35,122 nucleotides of DNA, taken from assembly GCA_049323795.1 (NCBI GenBank), contig JBMOOH010000010.1, positions 1 to 35,122 of the forward strand, given 5' to 3'. Within the stretch, counting starts at the first letter, position 1. Each line of letters begins with the position of its first letter. The translations under genes and the position numbers were made by a program. Below, piece after piece: positions 23,720-32,248 of this stretch. The notes below the pieces were generated by a model. The model was not told the DNA's origin. It did not search any database and worked only from the letters and a program-made list of their open reading frames with translations. This stretch comes from JAOADN01 sp049323795 (lineage in GTDB: Bacteria > Pseudomonadota > Alphaproteobacteria > Rhodobacterales > Rhodobacteraceae).

Positions 23720-24910
23720 ATGGGCGAAGACGGGATCGACGCGCTGGTGATCGGGGCGGGGCCGGCCGGCCTGATGGCGGCCGAGGTCCTGTCCGCGGCG
23801 GGACTTCGCACCGTGGTGGCCGAAGCCAAGCCCAGCATCGGGCGCAAGCTCCTGATGGCGGGAAAGTCGGGACTGAACCTGACCAAGAACGAGGATCGGG
23901 ACGACTTCGCGGCCCGGTACGGCGGCAGCGTTCCGCTCGCCCGGGCCGTCGCCGGCTTCGGTCCGCGCGAGGTCGCCGGCTGGGCATCCTCGCTCGGCAT
24001 CGAGGTTTTCACCGGATCGTCGCGCCGCGTCTTTCCGGTCGGCATGAAGGCGTCGCCGCTCCTGCGTGCCTGGGCGCGGCGTCTCGATGCCGCCGGGGTC
24101 GAGGTGCGGACGCGCTGGCGCTGGACCGGGTGGGACGGGTCGGGGGCGGCCGTCTTCACGGCGCCGGGCGGGCTTCGCGCGATCCGGCCGCGCGCAACCG
24201 TGCTTGCGCTCGGCGGCGCGAGCTGGACGCGGCTCGGTTCGGACGGTGCCTGGGCGCCGCTCCTTTCGGCGCTTGGCGTACCGGTCGTGCCGTTCCGCCC
24301 CGCGAACATGGGGTTCCGCGTCGCCTGGTCGGCGCACATGGCCGCCTTCTTCGGGCAGGCCGTCAAGGGGGTCGCCCTTCGCGCGGGGGGGCTTGTCGAA
24401 CGCGGCGAGCTCGTCGTCTCGGAGCGCGGCATCGAGGGCGGAGGGGTCTATGCGGTGGCGGCCGCGCTGCGGGATGGTGCCGAGGGTAGCATCGACCTTG
24501 CACCGGACATGGACTTCGCCGCGCTGTCCGCCCGTCTCGCCCGGCTGAGGACGCAGGACAGTCTCGGCAACGCGCTGCGCAAGGCCCTGGGTCTTGCCCC
24601 TGTGAAGCTCGCCCTTCTCCACGAATGGGGCCGGCCGCTTCCCGAGGGCGAGGGGCTCGCCCGCCTGATCAAGGCGCTGCCGATCCGGCATTCGGGGCCG
24701 CGCCCGATCGACGAGGCGATCTCGACGGCGGGCGGAATCGCGGCCGACGGCCTTACCCCCGACCTCGAACTCGCTGCGCTGCCCGGCGTCTTTGCGGCGG
24801 GCGAGATGCTCGACTGGGAGGCACCCACCGGAGGCTACCTCCTGACGGGCTGCCTGGCCACGGGCCGCTGGGCCGGGGGGGCCGCCGCAGCGCGGATTGC
24901 CGGCCGCTAG
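23720..24910 (+). CDS. TIGR03862-like FAD flavoprotein (HI0933/BaiN family)
   Basis: A 396-residue NAD(P)/FAD-dependent oxidoreductase of the HI0933 group. The dinucleotide fold is at residues 7-30 (ALVIGAGPAGLMAAEVLSAAG). GRKLLMAGKSGLNLTKNED at about 44-62 is the group's signature, and GVFAAGEMLDWEAPTGGYLLTGCLATGR near the end is the second FAD contact. The cellular reaction of this branch is not established; the related BaiN reduces bile acids, which is unlikely here. ATG 23720 is chosen as the start of the Rossmann domain, with GGAG about nine bases upstream. It ends in a four-base overlap with the convergent GAF gene. Confidence 0.9.
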   Translation: MGEDGIDALVIGAGPAGLMAAEVLSAAGLRTVVAEAKPSIGRKLLMAGKSGLNLTKNEDRDDFAARYGGSVPLARAVAGFGPREVAGWASSLGIEVFTGSSRRVFPVGMKASPLLRAWARRLDAAGVEVRTRWRWTGWDGSGAAVFTAPGGLRAIRPRATVLALGGASWTRLGSDGAWAPLLSALGVPVVPFRPANMGFRVAWSAHMAAFFGQAVKGVALRAGGLVERGELVVSERGIEGGGVYAVAAALRDGAEGSIDLAPDMDFAALSARLARLRTQDSLGNALRKALGLAPVKLALLHEWGRPLPEGEGLARLIKALPIRHSGPRPIDEAISTAGGIAADGLTPDLELAALPGVFAAGEMLDWEAPTGGYLLTGCLATGRWAGGAAAARIAGR

Positions 24911-25371
24911 CAGGCCCGGGGCTTCGTCGCTGCCCGCGCCAGGGCCGCGGCAAGGGCAGGGCCCTGTCCGGCGACGACCGCCTCGCACTGCGCGAGCCGC
25001 CCGGGCGTGAACCAGCCCTCATCGTGCAGCAGGTTCACCGTCCCGACGACCTGCCCCGCTTCATTCCGGACGGGAATTGTCGCAGCCGACCGGCAGCCGA
25101 GCGCCATGATCCCGGCGTGATCGGGGAACAGGGCGCGGAAGCCTTCGGGACTGTTCGCGACGAAAGTCCTGCCGCCCTCGATAACCTGCCGCGACCAGTC
25201 GTCCTCGACGAGAGGCTTGGTCCCCGGGACCGGATAGATCCCGGGATCGGATGTCCAGACCCGGCGGAAGAGGCGGGCCGGCAGGTCATGGACGGTGATC
25301 GTGAAAAGCCGGACCGGAAGCGCGGCATGGAGGGCGGCGAACATCTCGTCGTCATCGCGGGCGGCGGTCAT
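24907..25371 (-). CDS. GAF-domain protein (single domain)
   Basis: A 154-residue protein consisting almost entirely of one GAF-like domain. Recognisable parts are LFTITVHDLPARLFRRVWTSDPGIYPV, the central FRALFPDHAGIMALGCRSAATIPV and NEAGQVVGTVNLLHDEGWFT, the usual last strands. GAF domains bind small ligands or, in some families, act as methionine-sulfoxide reductases; this protein lacks an output domain. Its ATG overlaps the stop of the upstream glutathione S-transferase gene (ATGA), so the two are co-translated. Its own stop overlaps the convergent flavoprotein stop by four bases. Confidence 0.82.
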   Translation of the reverse strand: MTAARDDDEMFAALHAALPVRLFTITVHDLPARLFRRVWTSDPGIYPVPGTKPLVEDDWSRQVIEGGRTFVANSPEGFRALFPDHAGIMALGCRSAATIPVRNEAGQVVGTVNLLHDEGWFTPGRLAQCEAVVAGQGPALAAALARAATKPRAC

Positions 25372-25958
25372 GGCAGGCCGGACGCCCTGATGAAGGCGGG
25401 ACGCGCGCGCATCCGGGCGTGATAGGCCAGAAGCGCCGTCTCGGCGACGGGGAACCGGGCCGCGACCGCCCAGCCGAGGCAATGGGTCAGGATGATGTCC
25501 GGCACCGTCAGGGTGTCGCCGGTGACGCAGGGAGCGTCGCCCATCCTGCGGGCAAGGGTGCGCTGGCTGCGCTCGAACTCCCACTTGAGCGAATCCTTGA
25601 TGGCCGAATGCCGAAGCTCCTCGGGCAGGATGAAGCTGTGCCGCGCCGCCACCCAGAGCGCGGCGTCGAACTCGTCCAGGAGGAACTGCGTCAGGCTGTC
25701 CTGCTGCGCCCGCGCGAGGGTGCCGGCCGGGTGGGTGAACTTTCCGTGCCGGTCGGCGAGATACTGCAGGATTGCGGTCGAGTCGGTGATCGGCACGCCG
25801 TCCTCGATCAGGACCGGCACCTTGCCGGCCGGGTTGAACTCGACCACGCCGGGCGAGCGCGGGGCGGCGGGAACGTGGTCGTAGGCGACCCCCAGCTCTT
25901 CCAGCATCCAGAGCACCCGCAGGGCGCGGCTGCGGGTGGTGCCGATCACGGTGTACAT
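25368..25958 (-). CDS. Glutathione S-transferase family protein
   Basis: A 196-residue GST. The N-terminal thioredoxin-like domain (residues 1-75) starts MYTVIGTTRSRALRVLWMLEEL and includes NPAGKVPVLIEDGVPITDSTAILQYLAD, the glutathione-binding loop with D-S in place of the more usual E-S. The C-terminal helical domain follows, with TVPDIILTHCLGWA as the conserved N-capping region. Family members conjugate glutathione to electrophiles; the substrate is unknown. It is translated together with a GAF-domain protein through an ATGA overlap. With two GFA proteins and an FMN reductase, it is one of several detoxification-type genes in the window, though not adjacent to them. Confidence 0.92.
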   Translation of the reverse strand: MYTVIGTTRSRALRVLWMLEELGVAYDHVPAAPRSPGVVEFNPAGKVPVLIEDGVPITDSTAILQYLADRHGKFTHPAGTLARAQQDSLTQFLLDEFDAALWVAARHSFILPEELRHSAIKDSLKWEFERSQRTLARRMGDAPCVTGDTLTVPDIILTHCLGWAVAARFPVAETALLAYHARMRARPAFIRASGLP

Positions 25959-26057
25959 GCCGGACGCCCTCTCTCGATGACGACTGCGCCAAGGGATGCC
26001 CTGCCGCCACCGCCGGCGCAAGATGGGGACGGGGGCCGACAGGCCGCTGCGCGTGCC

Positions 26058-26083
26058 GCCTCAGCGCGGGGCCTCAGCGCGGG
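26058..26083. repeat. 13-base tandem duplication across the holA stop
   Basis: GCCTCAGCGCGGG is present twice in succession (26058-26070, 26071-26083). The second copy contains the holA stop codon. It is most simply a slippage duplication that left holA intact. Confidence 0.8.
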
Positions 26084-27117
26084 GCGGCCTTCCGGGCATC
26101 GCGCCTGACACGGTGCGCGATCTGGACGAGCACGCGTTCGAGCACGGCGGATTCCGGCGCGCGCGACGACGAGCGCAGCGAAAGCTCGGCATCCGTGAGC
26201 GCGGCCACCGCGAAGACCAGGCCGTCGGCGGTGGCAATCCTGACCTGTCGCAGGAGCCTGTCGCGGTCCGTGCCGTAGACCGGCGGCCGCAGGCTGCCCA
26301 CGCCCGCCTCGGGTCCGCCCGGATCCGACCGCGCCGCAAGCAGGCGCCGGAAGTGCTGATTGGCAAGCTGGGCCAGACGGACAGCGTCGCCGCTGCGCGC
26401 CCCGAGGCTGCGGAGCGCAGGCGGAAGGTCGGCGTCGCGCCCCTCGGCCGCCGCGGCGAGAACTGCGCCGACTTCGCCCTCGACGGTCGCGGGGGCGATG
26501 GCGGCCACGTCCGCCGCAGTCGCGGGCCCGGGTGCGGCAAGCATGAACAGCGCCAGCTTGTCCACCGTCTGCCGGAAGTCGCCCGGATCGAGCGCGGCGG
26601 CGAGTGCGACGAGATCGGCCATCGCATCGCGGTCCGCCGTCACGCCCGCCGCGGCAAGGATCCGGTCGATCTCGGCGCGGTCCGGCGGATCGTCGTAGAT
26701 GCCGATCGCCACGGCGCTCGGATGGCTCTCGAACAGCCTGCGCAGCGCCGAGGTCTTCTTCAGCGGACCCGCCGTGACGACCATCTGGGCGTCGCCCTCG
26801 GCCCAGCCGGACAGCGCCGCGCCGATCGCCTCGGCGGACGCGTCCGTGGCATCCTCGACGATCACGACCCGGCGGCCCGGGAAGAAGCCGCGCTCGCGCA
26901 GGGCGTCGGCCAGCGCGGCGGGGTCGCGCCGCACGTCGCCACCGGCAAGCCGCGCGATGCGCATGTCGGCCGCGCCCGAGGGTCCGGCAATGGCTGCCAC
27001 CGCCTCCTGCCGCCTCAGCGCGACGCGCATCGGGTCCTCGCCATAGAGCAGAAGCCCCGGAATGCCGGGACCTGGCCCGGCGACGAGCCGCGCGGCCGAG
27101 GCTCCGCCTGCCTTCAC
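26074..27117 (-). CDS. holA: DNA polymerase III delta subunit
   Basis: HolA is the clamp-loader subunit that opens the beta sliding clamp. The 347-residue protein shows the HolA pattern GLLLYGEDPMRVALRRQEAV near the N-terminus, RRVVIVEDATDA, and the C-terminal lid/collar regions (DFRQTVDKLALFM, then AVRLAQLANQHFRRLLAARS). The delta subunit has no working ATP site, as expected. The start is GTG 27117, overlapping the lptE stop codon as GTGA. Order leuS-lptE-holA is widely conserved in proteobacteria and supports the call. Confidence 0.94.
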   Translation of the reverse strand: MKAGGASAARLVAGPGPGIPGLLLYGEDPMRVALRRQEAVAAIAGPSGAADMRIARLAGGDVRRDPAALADALRERGFFPGRRVVIVEDATDASAEAIGAALSGWAEGDAQMVVTAGPLKKTSALRRLFESHPSAVAIGIYDDPPDRAEIDRILAAAGVTADRDAMADLVALAAALDPGDFRQTVDKLALFMLAAPGPATAADVAAIAPATVEGEVGAVLAAAAEGRDADLPPALRSLGARSGDAVRLAQLANQHFRRLLAARSDPGGPEAGVGSLRPPVYGTDRDRLLRQVRIATADGLVFAVAALTDAELSLRSSSRAPESAVLERVLVQIAHRVRRDARKAAPR

Positions 27118-27617
27118 GGTCCGGCCTGCGCCGCGACGGTCGCCGCCGACTGCGCGACGAGCCGGATGACGACCTGATCGGCGAGCAGCCGCATCAGCCT
27201 CGCATAGGCGTCGTCCCGCTGCGTTGCCGTCGATACCGGGGTGCCCGCGGCCGAATAGGCGGTGAAGGACTGCACCGAACCCTCGGCCACGGCCTTGCCC
27301 GACCCGATGTCGACAAGCCGGTATCGGACGGTTCCGTTGACATCGTAGCGGGTTGTCGCGTTCTCGGGCGTGATCGCCAGCCCCTGCACCTCGGTCGCGA
27401 TCTCGTAGTCGAGCCGGAAGGTCGGCGCCGAGGCCCGGCCAAGCCGTTCCTCGAGCCTCTCGACGAAATCGAAGGCCCGCTTGTCCGCGGGGTCGGCGAT
27501 CTCGACCCGGTCCACCAGGCCGGTCGCCGCCCCGCCGGTTCCGAGCGCCGGCCTGAACCCGCAGGCAGCCAGGGGAAGCGCCCCGGCGAGAAGGGCGCGG
27601 CGGCTAAACGACGACAT
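27114..27617 (-). CDS. lptE: LPS-assembly lipoprotein LptE
   Basis: LptE is the lipoprotein plug of the LptD outer-membrane channel that inserts lipopolysaccharide. The 167-residue protein has a lipoprotein signal with lipobox LAAC (C19, in LPLAACGF) preceded by SRRALLAGAL, which resembles a twin-arginine signal because of RR at residues 6-7. The remainder fits the alpha/beta LptE fold, with VRYRLVDIGSGKAVAEGSV in the centre. Sequence similarity within this family is low, so position between leuS and holA is important evidence. The ATG lies inside the end of leuS (14-base overlap). Confidence 0.92.
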   Translation of the reverse strand: MSSFSRRALLAGALPLAACGFRPALGTGGAATGLVDRVEIADPADKRAFDFVERLEERLGRASAPTFRLDYEIATEVQGLAITPENATTRYDVNGTVRYRLVDIGSGKAVAEGSVQSFTAYSAAGTPVSTATQRDDAYARLMRLLADQVVIRLVAQSAATVAAQAGP

Positions 27618-30159
27618 TGACGATCCGCCCCGGCACCACGATCAGCTTCTTCGGTGCCGCACCCGCCAGCGCCCTGACCACCGATTCGTCGGCAAGGACG
27701 GCCCTTTCGACCTCGGGCACGGCCATGTCCTTCGGCACCACGATCTCGGCACGGCGCTTGCCGTTGATCTGGATCGGCAGCGTCACCGTGTCCTCGGCCA
27801 GCATCGCCGGGTCGGCCTTTGGCCACGCCGCGTCGGCAATCAGGCCCTGCCCGCCGAGCATCGCCCAGATCTCCTCGGCCAGATGCGGCACCATCGGCGA
27901 CATGAGCTGCGCCATGGTCAGCATCGCGGTGCGCTTGGTGCTGCGCGAAGCGTCGGACTTCGACACCGCGTTGGCGAAGGTATAGAGCGCCGCGACCGCC
28001 TTGTTGAAGGCAAAGCCCTCGATGCCGTCCGTCACGTCGCGGATCGCACGGTGCATGGCCTTCAGGAGGTCGGTGTCGAAGGCCGGGTTGCCGTCACCGC
28101 GCGAGTTCACCTCGTCGGCCAGACGCCAGACGCGGGCAAGGTGCCTGAACGCGGCCTCGGCCCCGGAAGCCGTCCATTCCACGTCCCGCTCGGGCGGGCT
28201 GTCGGACATGACGAACCAGCGCGCGGTGTCGGCCCCGTACCGGCTTACGATCGCGTCCGGATCGACCACGTTCTTCTTCGACTTCGACATCTTGATGATC
28301 GGCCCGATCTCGACCGGGCGGCCGTCCTTCAGGTGCGCGCCGTCCGCCTCGCGCACGACTTCCTCGGGCGCGTGCCAGACGGGCAGGCCGTTCGGGCCGG
28401 TCGTCGAATAGGTCTCGTGCGTGACCATCCCTTGGGTGAACAGCGCCGCGAAGGGTTCCTTCGCCTTTTCGGGCAGGTGCCCGGTCAGGATCATCGCCCG
28501 GGCGAAGAAGCGGGAATAGAGCAGGTGCAGGATCGCGTGCTCGACCCCGCCGATATACTGGTCGACGTTCATCCAGTAGTCGGCCGCCGCCCTGTCGGTC
28601 GGCGTCGCCGCGCGGGGCGCGGTGAAGCGGGCGAAGTACCAGGACGAATCGACGAAGGTGTCCATCGTGTCGGTCTCGCGCCGGGCCTTTCCGCCGCAGG
28701 ACGGGCAGGCCGCATCCTTCCACGTCGGGTGGTGGTCGAGCGGGTTGCCGGGGCGGTCGAAGCTGACGTCATCGGGCAGCCTGACGGGCAGGTTCCCCGG
28801 CCTTTCCGGGACCACGCCGCATCTTTCGCAGTGGATCACCGGGATCGGGCAGCCCCAGTAGCGCTGGCGGCTGATGAGCCAGTCGCGCAGGCGGAATCGC
28901 GTCTGCCCCTGGCCGAGGCCCTTCGCCTCGATCCAGCCGATGCTTGCCTCGATCGCCTCAAGCGCCGTGGCGCGGCCCACCCCGGCGAAGTGGTCGATGT
29001 ACTCCACCACGTCGGTCTTCGGCGGAACCAGCGCCGCGTCCCCGAGGTCCGGCGTTCCGCCCGGCAGGTCGAAGGCCTTTTCCACCGGCAGGCCATACTT
29101 CCGCGCGAAGTCGAGGTCGCGCTGGTCGTGGCCCGGACAGGCATAGATGGCGCCGGTGCCGTAGTCCATCAGCACGAAATTCCCGATCCAGACCGGCAGG
29201 CGGCGGTCGGGATAGAGGGGATGGCGCACGAACAGCCCCGTATCGAGCCCCAGCTTCTCCGCGGTCTCGACTGCTTCCTCGCTTGTCCCCATGCGGCGGC
29301 AGTCCTCGCAGAAGGCGGCCACCGCCGGGTCAGCCCCGGCCAGCGCGCGCGCCACCGGGTGGTCGGCCGAAATTGCCATGAACGTGGCGGCGCGCAGGGT
29401 GTCGGGGCGGGTGGAGTAGCAGACCAGCCCCCCCATCCCGGCGACCGGCGCTTCGAGGGGGAACGAAATCTCGATCCCCCGGCTTTTCCCGATCCAGTTC
29501 GTCTGCATCAGCCGCACCTTCTCGGGCCAGCCCGACAAACCGTCGATGGCATCGAGCAGCTCGCCCGAAAAGTCGCTGATCCTGAAGAACCATTGCGTCA
29601 GCTCGCGGCGTTCGACCACCGCGCCCGAGCGCCAGCCGCGCCCCTCGATCACCTGCTCGTTCGCCAGCACGGTCATGTCCACCGGATCCCAGTTCACGAC
29701 GGCGGCCCTGCGATAGACGAGGCCCTTCGCCAGCATGTCGAGGAAGAGCCGCTGCTGCTGGCCGTAATATTCCGGGTCGCAGGTGGCGAACATCCGGCTC
29801 CAGTCGATCGAATAGCCGAGCGGCTTCATCTGCGCGACCATGGTACGGATGTTCTCACGGGTCCAGGCGCCCGGATGGACCTTCCGCTCCTGCGCGGCGT
29901 TCTCGGCGGGCAGGCCGAAGGCGTCGAAGCCCATCGGGTGCAGGACGTTGAAGCCGCAGGCGCGCCGGTAGCGGGCGATCACGTCGCCCATCGTGTAGTT
30001 GCGCGTGTGGCCGATGTGGATGCGCCCCGAAGGGTAGGGGAACATCTCGAGCACGTAGTATTTCGGGCGGCCCGGGTCGATCGCCGCGGTGAAGGTTCCC
30101 GCCTTCTCCCACGCCGCCTGCCACTTCGGCTCGCTCGCCGCCGGATCGTATCGGCTCAT
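27604..30159 (-). CDS. leuS: Leucyl-tRNA synthetase
   Basis: LeuRS attaches leucine to its tRNAs in the cytoplasm. The 851-residue class I enzyme has HIGH at residues 48-51 (PYPSGRIHIGHTRNYTMGD) and KMSKS at 623-627 (KMSKSKKNVVDP), with the editing domain between them containing YSTRPDTLRAATFMAIS-type sequence and LMDYGTGAIYACPGHDQRD, the deacylation site region. A zinc-ribbon segment is visible (CERCGVVPE and CPSCGGKA). ATG 30159 matches the family N-terminus MSRYDPAASEPKWQAAWEK. lptE begins within its last codons. Confidence 0.98.
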   Translation of the reverse strand: MSRYDPAASEPKWQAAWEKAGTFTAAIDPGRPKYYVLEMFPYPSGRIHIGHTRNYTMGDVIARYRRACGFNVLHPMGFDAFGLPAENAAQERKVHPGAWTRENIRTMVAQMKPLGYSIDWSRMFATCDPEYYGQQQRLFLDMLAKGLVYRRAAVVNWDPVDMTVLANEQVIEGRGWRSGAVVERRELTQWFFRISDFSGELLDAIDGLSGWPEKVRLMQTNWIGKSRGIEISFPLEAPVAGMGGLVCYSTRPDTLRAATFMAISADHPVARALAGADPAVAAFCEDCRRMGTSEEAVETAEKLGLDTGLFVRHPLYPDRRLPVWIGNFVLMDYGTGAIYACPGHDQRDLDFARKYGLPVEKAFDLPGGTPDLGDAALVPPKTDVVEYIDHFAGVGRATALEAIEASIGWIEAKGLGQGQTRFRLRDWLISRQRYWGCPIPVIHCERCGVVPERPGNLPVRLPDDVSFDRPGNPLDHHPTWKDAACPSCGGKARRETDTMDTFVDSSWYFARFTAPRAATPTDRAAADYWMNVDQYIGGVEHAILHLLYSRFFARAMILTGHLPEKAKEPFAALFTQGMVTHETYSTTGPNGLPVWHAPEEVVREADGAHLKDGRPVEIGPIIKMSKSKKNVVDPDAIVSRYGADTARWFVMSDSPPERDVEWTASGAEAAFRHLARVWRLADEVNSRGDGNPAFDTDLLKAMHRAIRDVTDGIEGFAFNKAVAALYTFANAVSKSDASRSTKRTAMLTMAQLMSPMVPHLAEEIWAMLGGQGLIADAAWPKADPAMLAEDTVTLPIQINGKRRAEIVVPKDMAVPEVERAVLADESVVRALAGAAPKKLIVVPGRIVNVVV

Positions 30160-30293
30160 CGGTCCCCCGGAATTCCTGCCCCGAACGTCCGCGCGTTTAT
30201 ACAGGCGCGCAAGCCGGGGTCCAGCCTGCCCCCGCGGCCCTTCACCCTGACGAACCATCTTCGCGCGGGGCAGACGGCCCCCCGGGCCCCGGG

Positions 30294-30860
30294 TCAGAGC
30301 CTGGTGTCGCGGATCCGGAGCTGGCGGGCGCGGGTCAGGATCGCGTCCTCGACGGCGCGCTGGACATCGGCCGAAACCGGCCCCCCGCGCCCGGCGAGCG
30401 CAACCTTGAGCGAGCGCGCGTCGAGTGCCGGATCCTGCACGTAGATCGTCGCCCGGTACGATCCGCCGCCGCCGGGGGGCGTGCCGAAGCCGGTCACGAT
30501 CACCCCCGAGAACGGATCGACCGACTGGATCGGCAGGAAGTTCAGCACGTCGAGGCTCGCCTGCCAGAGGTACTTGTTCACCTCGACGGTCGTGTTCGGG
30601 TTCGCGTTGGTGAAGAACAGCGACTGGATCGGCGTGACCCCCCGGTCCTCGCGCTCGCGCCTGCGGCCGGTCATCTGCTGGAAGTCGTCGGCGGCGTCGG
30701 CCGCGCGGACCGGGCCGCCGGTGGTGTTGGCCTCGGCCGCATCGACGGTGCGGCCGCGCTTGCCGAACAGGTTGCCGCTGCCGAATCCTCCGCCGCACGC
30801 GGAAAGCGCGGCCACAAGCCCGAAGACAAGCCCGATCCGCGCCAGCCTCGCCAAGGTCAT
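30294..30860 (-). CDS. DUF3576 lipoprotein
   Basis: A 188-residue exported lipoprotein of the DUF3576 family. The signal peptide (RLARIGLVFGLVAALSAC) ends at a lipobox LSAC with C22, followed by a glycine-rich spacer. The folded part includes NKYLWQASLDVLNFLPIQSVDPFSGVIVTGFG and RATIYVQDPALDARSLKVALAG, the conserved core. It is probably anchored in the outer or inner membrane, facing the periplasm; function is unknown. It is regularly found before leuS in Rhodobacterales and here is separated from it by 134 bases. Confidence 0.9.
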   Translation of the reverse strand: MTLARLARIGLVFGLVAALSACGGGFGSGNLFGKRGRTVDAAEANTTGGPVRAADAADDFQQMTGRRREREDRGVTPIQSLFFTNANPNTTVEVNKYLWQASLDVLNFLPIQSVDPFSGVIVTGFGTPPGGGGSYRATIYVQDPALDARSLKVALAGRGGPVSADVQRAVEDAILTRARQLRIRDTRL

Positions 30861-30894
30861 GGAATGTCCCGCCCCCCTTGTCGTCTTTCGTCGC

Positions 30895-30923
30895 TGTCTA
30901 TCCGAAGGGGCGTTGGGCGACAA
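30895..30923 (-). promoter_or_regulatory. Promoter of the DUF3576-leuS-lptE-holA group
   Basis: On the minus strand TTGTCG (30923-30918) and TAGACA (30900-30895) are exactly 17 bases apart. Transcription would start near 30888, about 28 bases before the DUF3576 ATG. Pattern match only. Confidence 0.55.
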
Positions 30924-31138
30924 GGTCTTTCGCCCGCGCGCGCGGGCCGCGGCCTTCCCTGGCCACGCCGTGCCGCGCTGGTGCGGAGCCCTTGGAATTG
31001 CACGGAATTCCGGGGCCGCCCGGATCAGGCCCCGCCCCGCGATCGGGCGTCGGCAGGGCGTCGGCCGGGTGCCGCCCGCGCCAGTGTGGCAAGAACGCAC
31101 CAACGAAAGCCATCTTCCTCCGGGGCGGGCGCTTTCCG

Positions 31139-31168
31139 TTGCAAAGACAGGGGCGAGGGCGGAAATAG
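31139..31168 (+). promoter_or_regulatory. Candidate porin promoter
   Basis: TTGCAA (31139-31144) and AAATAG (31163-31168) are separated by 18 bases, giving a leader of about 57 bases before the porin ATG. The -10 is only a partial match. Confidence 0.35.
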
Positions 31169-31177
31169 GGGCACATA

Positions 31178-31203
31178 CCCAATTCGGATTCTCCTGAGTT
31201 GGG
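31178..31203 (+). promoter_or_regulatory. Hairpin in the porin leader
   Basis: CCCAATTC (31178-31185) can pair with GAGTTGGG (31196-31203), seven of eight Watson-Crick pairs and one G-T pair, around a ten-base loop containing TCTCCT. It ends 15 bases before the GAGGG ribosome binding site. It could stabilise the mRNA or take part in sRNA control, as known for many porin mRNAs; this is inference. Confidence 0.4.
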
Positions 31204-31231
31204 CACCGTTGACACAACGAGGGAAATCGAA

Positions 31232-32185
31232 ATGAAAAAGGTTCTTCTCGCCTCGACCGCCCTGATGATGGTGGCCGGAGCGGCTGCGGCCGAAGTCACG
31301 ATCAGTGGCTCGGGCCGCGCGGGTCTCGTCTACACCGACGACAACAATCCGGCGACCCAGGACACCACCGTCTCCTACCGCCTGCGCTTCAACGTCGATG
31401 CGTCGAAGGAAACGGACTCGGGCGTCAAGCTCGGCGGCCGTATCCGCTTCCAGGACGGCGGCGGCTCGGGCGAGGCGTCCTTCAGCGCGGCCTATGTCTA
31501 TGCCGAATCGGGCGGGTTCCGCGTCGAAGTCGGTAACGCGAACACCGCCTACGACTCGGCCGCTCTGATGTACAACTCGGAAATCGGCTACCTCGACCGC
31601 TCGTTCGGCGACCCGCAGGGCACGTTCTTCTCGTTCTCGTCGGGCGGCTACACCGGCACCCCGGACCGCGTCGGCGTCTACGTGTCGTATTCGGCGGGCG
31701 ACCTGAACGTCCAGGCCTCGGCGGTCGACCCTGACCAGACCGCGTCCTCGACCGCGACGACCGAAACCGAAGTCGGCGTGTCGGCCTCGTACAAGTTCGG
31801 CGCCTTCACGGTCGCCGCCGCCGCCGCCATGGACGGTGGAGGCATTGCCGGCAACGACAACTACTATGTCGGCGGCGAATACGCCGTGAACGACGCGACG
31901 AATGTCGGCCTGCAGTACTTCGACAACGGCGACACCAACGGTGCCGCGCCCGGGGATGTCGGCCAGCAGGTCACGCTCTACGGCAACACCAAGCTCGCCG
32001 GCGGCGTGGTTCTCGGCGCCTACATCGCCAACAACGACCAGCTCGGCAACATCCCCGGCGGCCAGGACACGTCCTACGGCATCGGCGCGGGCTATGACAT
32101 CGGCGGCGCGACCGTCGCCGGCGCGATCCACCAGGGCTATGACGGCAACACCACCGCCGATCTCGGCATCAAGTTCTCGTTCTGA
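31232..32185 (+). CDS. Rhodobacter-type general porin
   Basis: A 317-residue outer-membrane beta-barrel porin. The signal peptide MKKVLLASTALMMVAGAAAA is cleaved after residue 20, followed by EVTISGSGRAGLVY, the typical first strand of Rhodobacter porins. The body is made of alternating amphipathic strands separated by loops rich in D, N, G and T, and the last strand ends in phenylalanine (DLGIKFSF), the signal for BAM insertion. It would allow passive diffusion of small hydrophilic solutes. ATG 31232 has GAGGG eight bases upstream; the longer frame is a shadow. Codon choice is strongly biased, as expected for an abundant protein. Confidence 0.93.
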   Translation: MKKVLLASTALMMVAGAAAAEVTISGSGRAGLVYTDDNNPATQDTTVSYRLRFNVDASKETDSGVKLGGRIRFQDGGGSGEASFSAAYVYAESGGFRVEVGNANTAYDSAALMYNSEIGYLDRSFGDPQGTFFSFSSGGYTGTPDRVGVYVSYSAGDLNVQASAVDPDQTASSTATTETEVGVSASYKFGAFTVAAAAAMDGGGIAGNDNYYVGGEYAVNDATNVGLQYFDNGDTNGAAPGDVGQQVTLYGNTKLAGGVVLGAYIANNDQLGNIPGGQDTSYGIGAGYDIGGATVAGAIHQGYDGNTTADLGIKFSF

Positions 32186-32208
32186 CCGGACGGAACCGGA
32201 CCAGGGAG

Positions 32209-32238
32209 AGAGCGGGCTTCGGCCCGCTCTTTTCTTTT
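32209..32238 (+). terminator. Rho-independent terminator of the porin gene
   Basis: AGAGCGGGC (32209-32217) and GCCCGCTCT (32222-32230) form a perfect 9-bp stem with a TTCG tetraloop, followed by TTTCTTTT. This is a textbook intrinsic terminator 23 bases after the stop codon. Confidence 0.92.
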
Positions 32239-32248
32239 CCTGCGGCAC

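Larger units (their letters stand above)
30924..31231. other. Regulatory region between divergent DUF3576 and porin genes
   Basis: This roughly 308-base stretch holds no supported gene; open frames on both strands are rich in arginine, alanine and proline and lack ribosome binding sites. It should contain the porin promoter and a long untranslated leader. Candidate elements are TTGCAA (31139-31144) with AAATAG (31163-31168) 18 bases further, and a leader hairpin at 31178-31203. A small RNA encoded here cannot be excluded. Confidence 0.45.

Noticed and set aside
21958..24432. Long N-terminal extension of the DUF2125 frame
   Set aside because: The extension is antisense to the flavoprotein gene; the signal peptide begins at 23466.
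26061..26627. 188-codon minus-strand frame inside holA
   Set aside because: It is an out-of-frame shadow rich in R, S and P within a clear holA gene.
27481..30444. 987-codon open frame on the plus strand opposite lptE and leuS
   Set aside because: It mirrors leuS, has no domain and no ribosome binding site, and shows composition typical of antisense frames.
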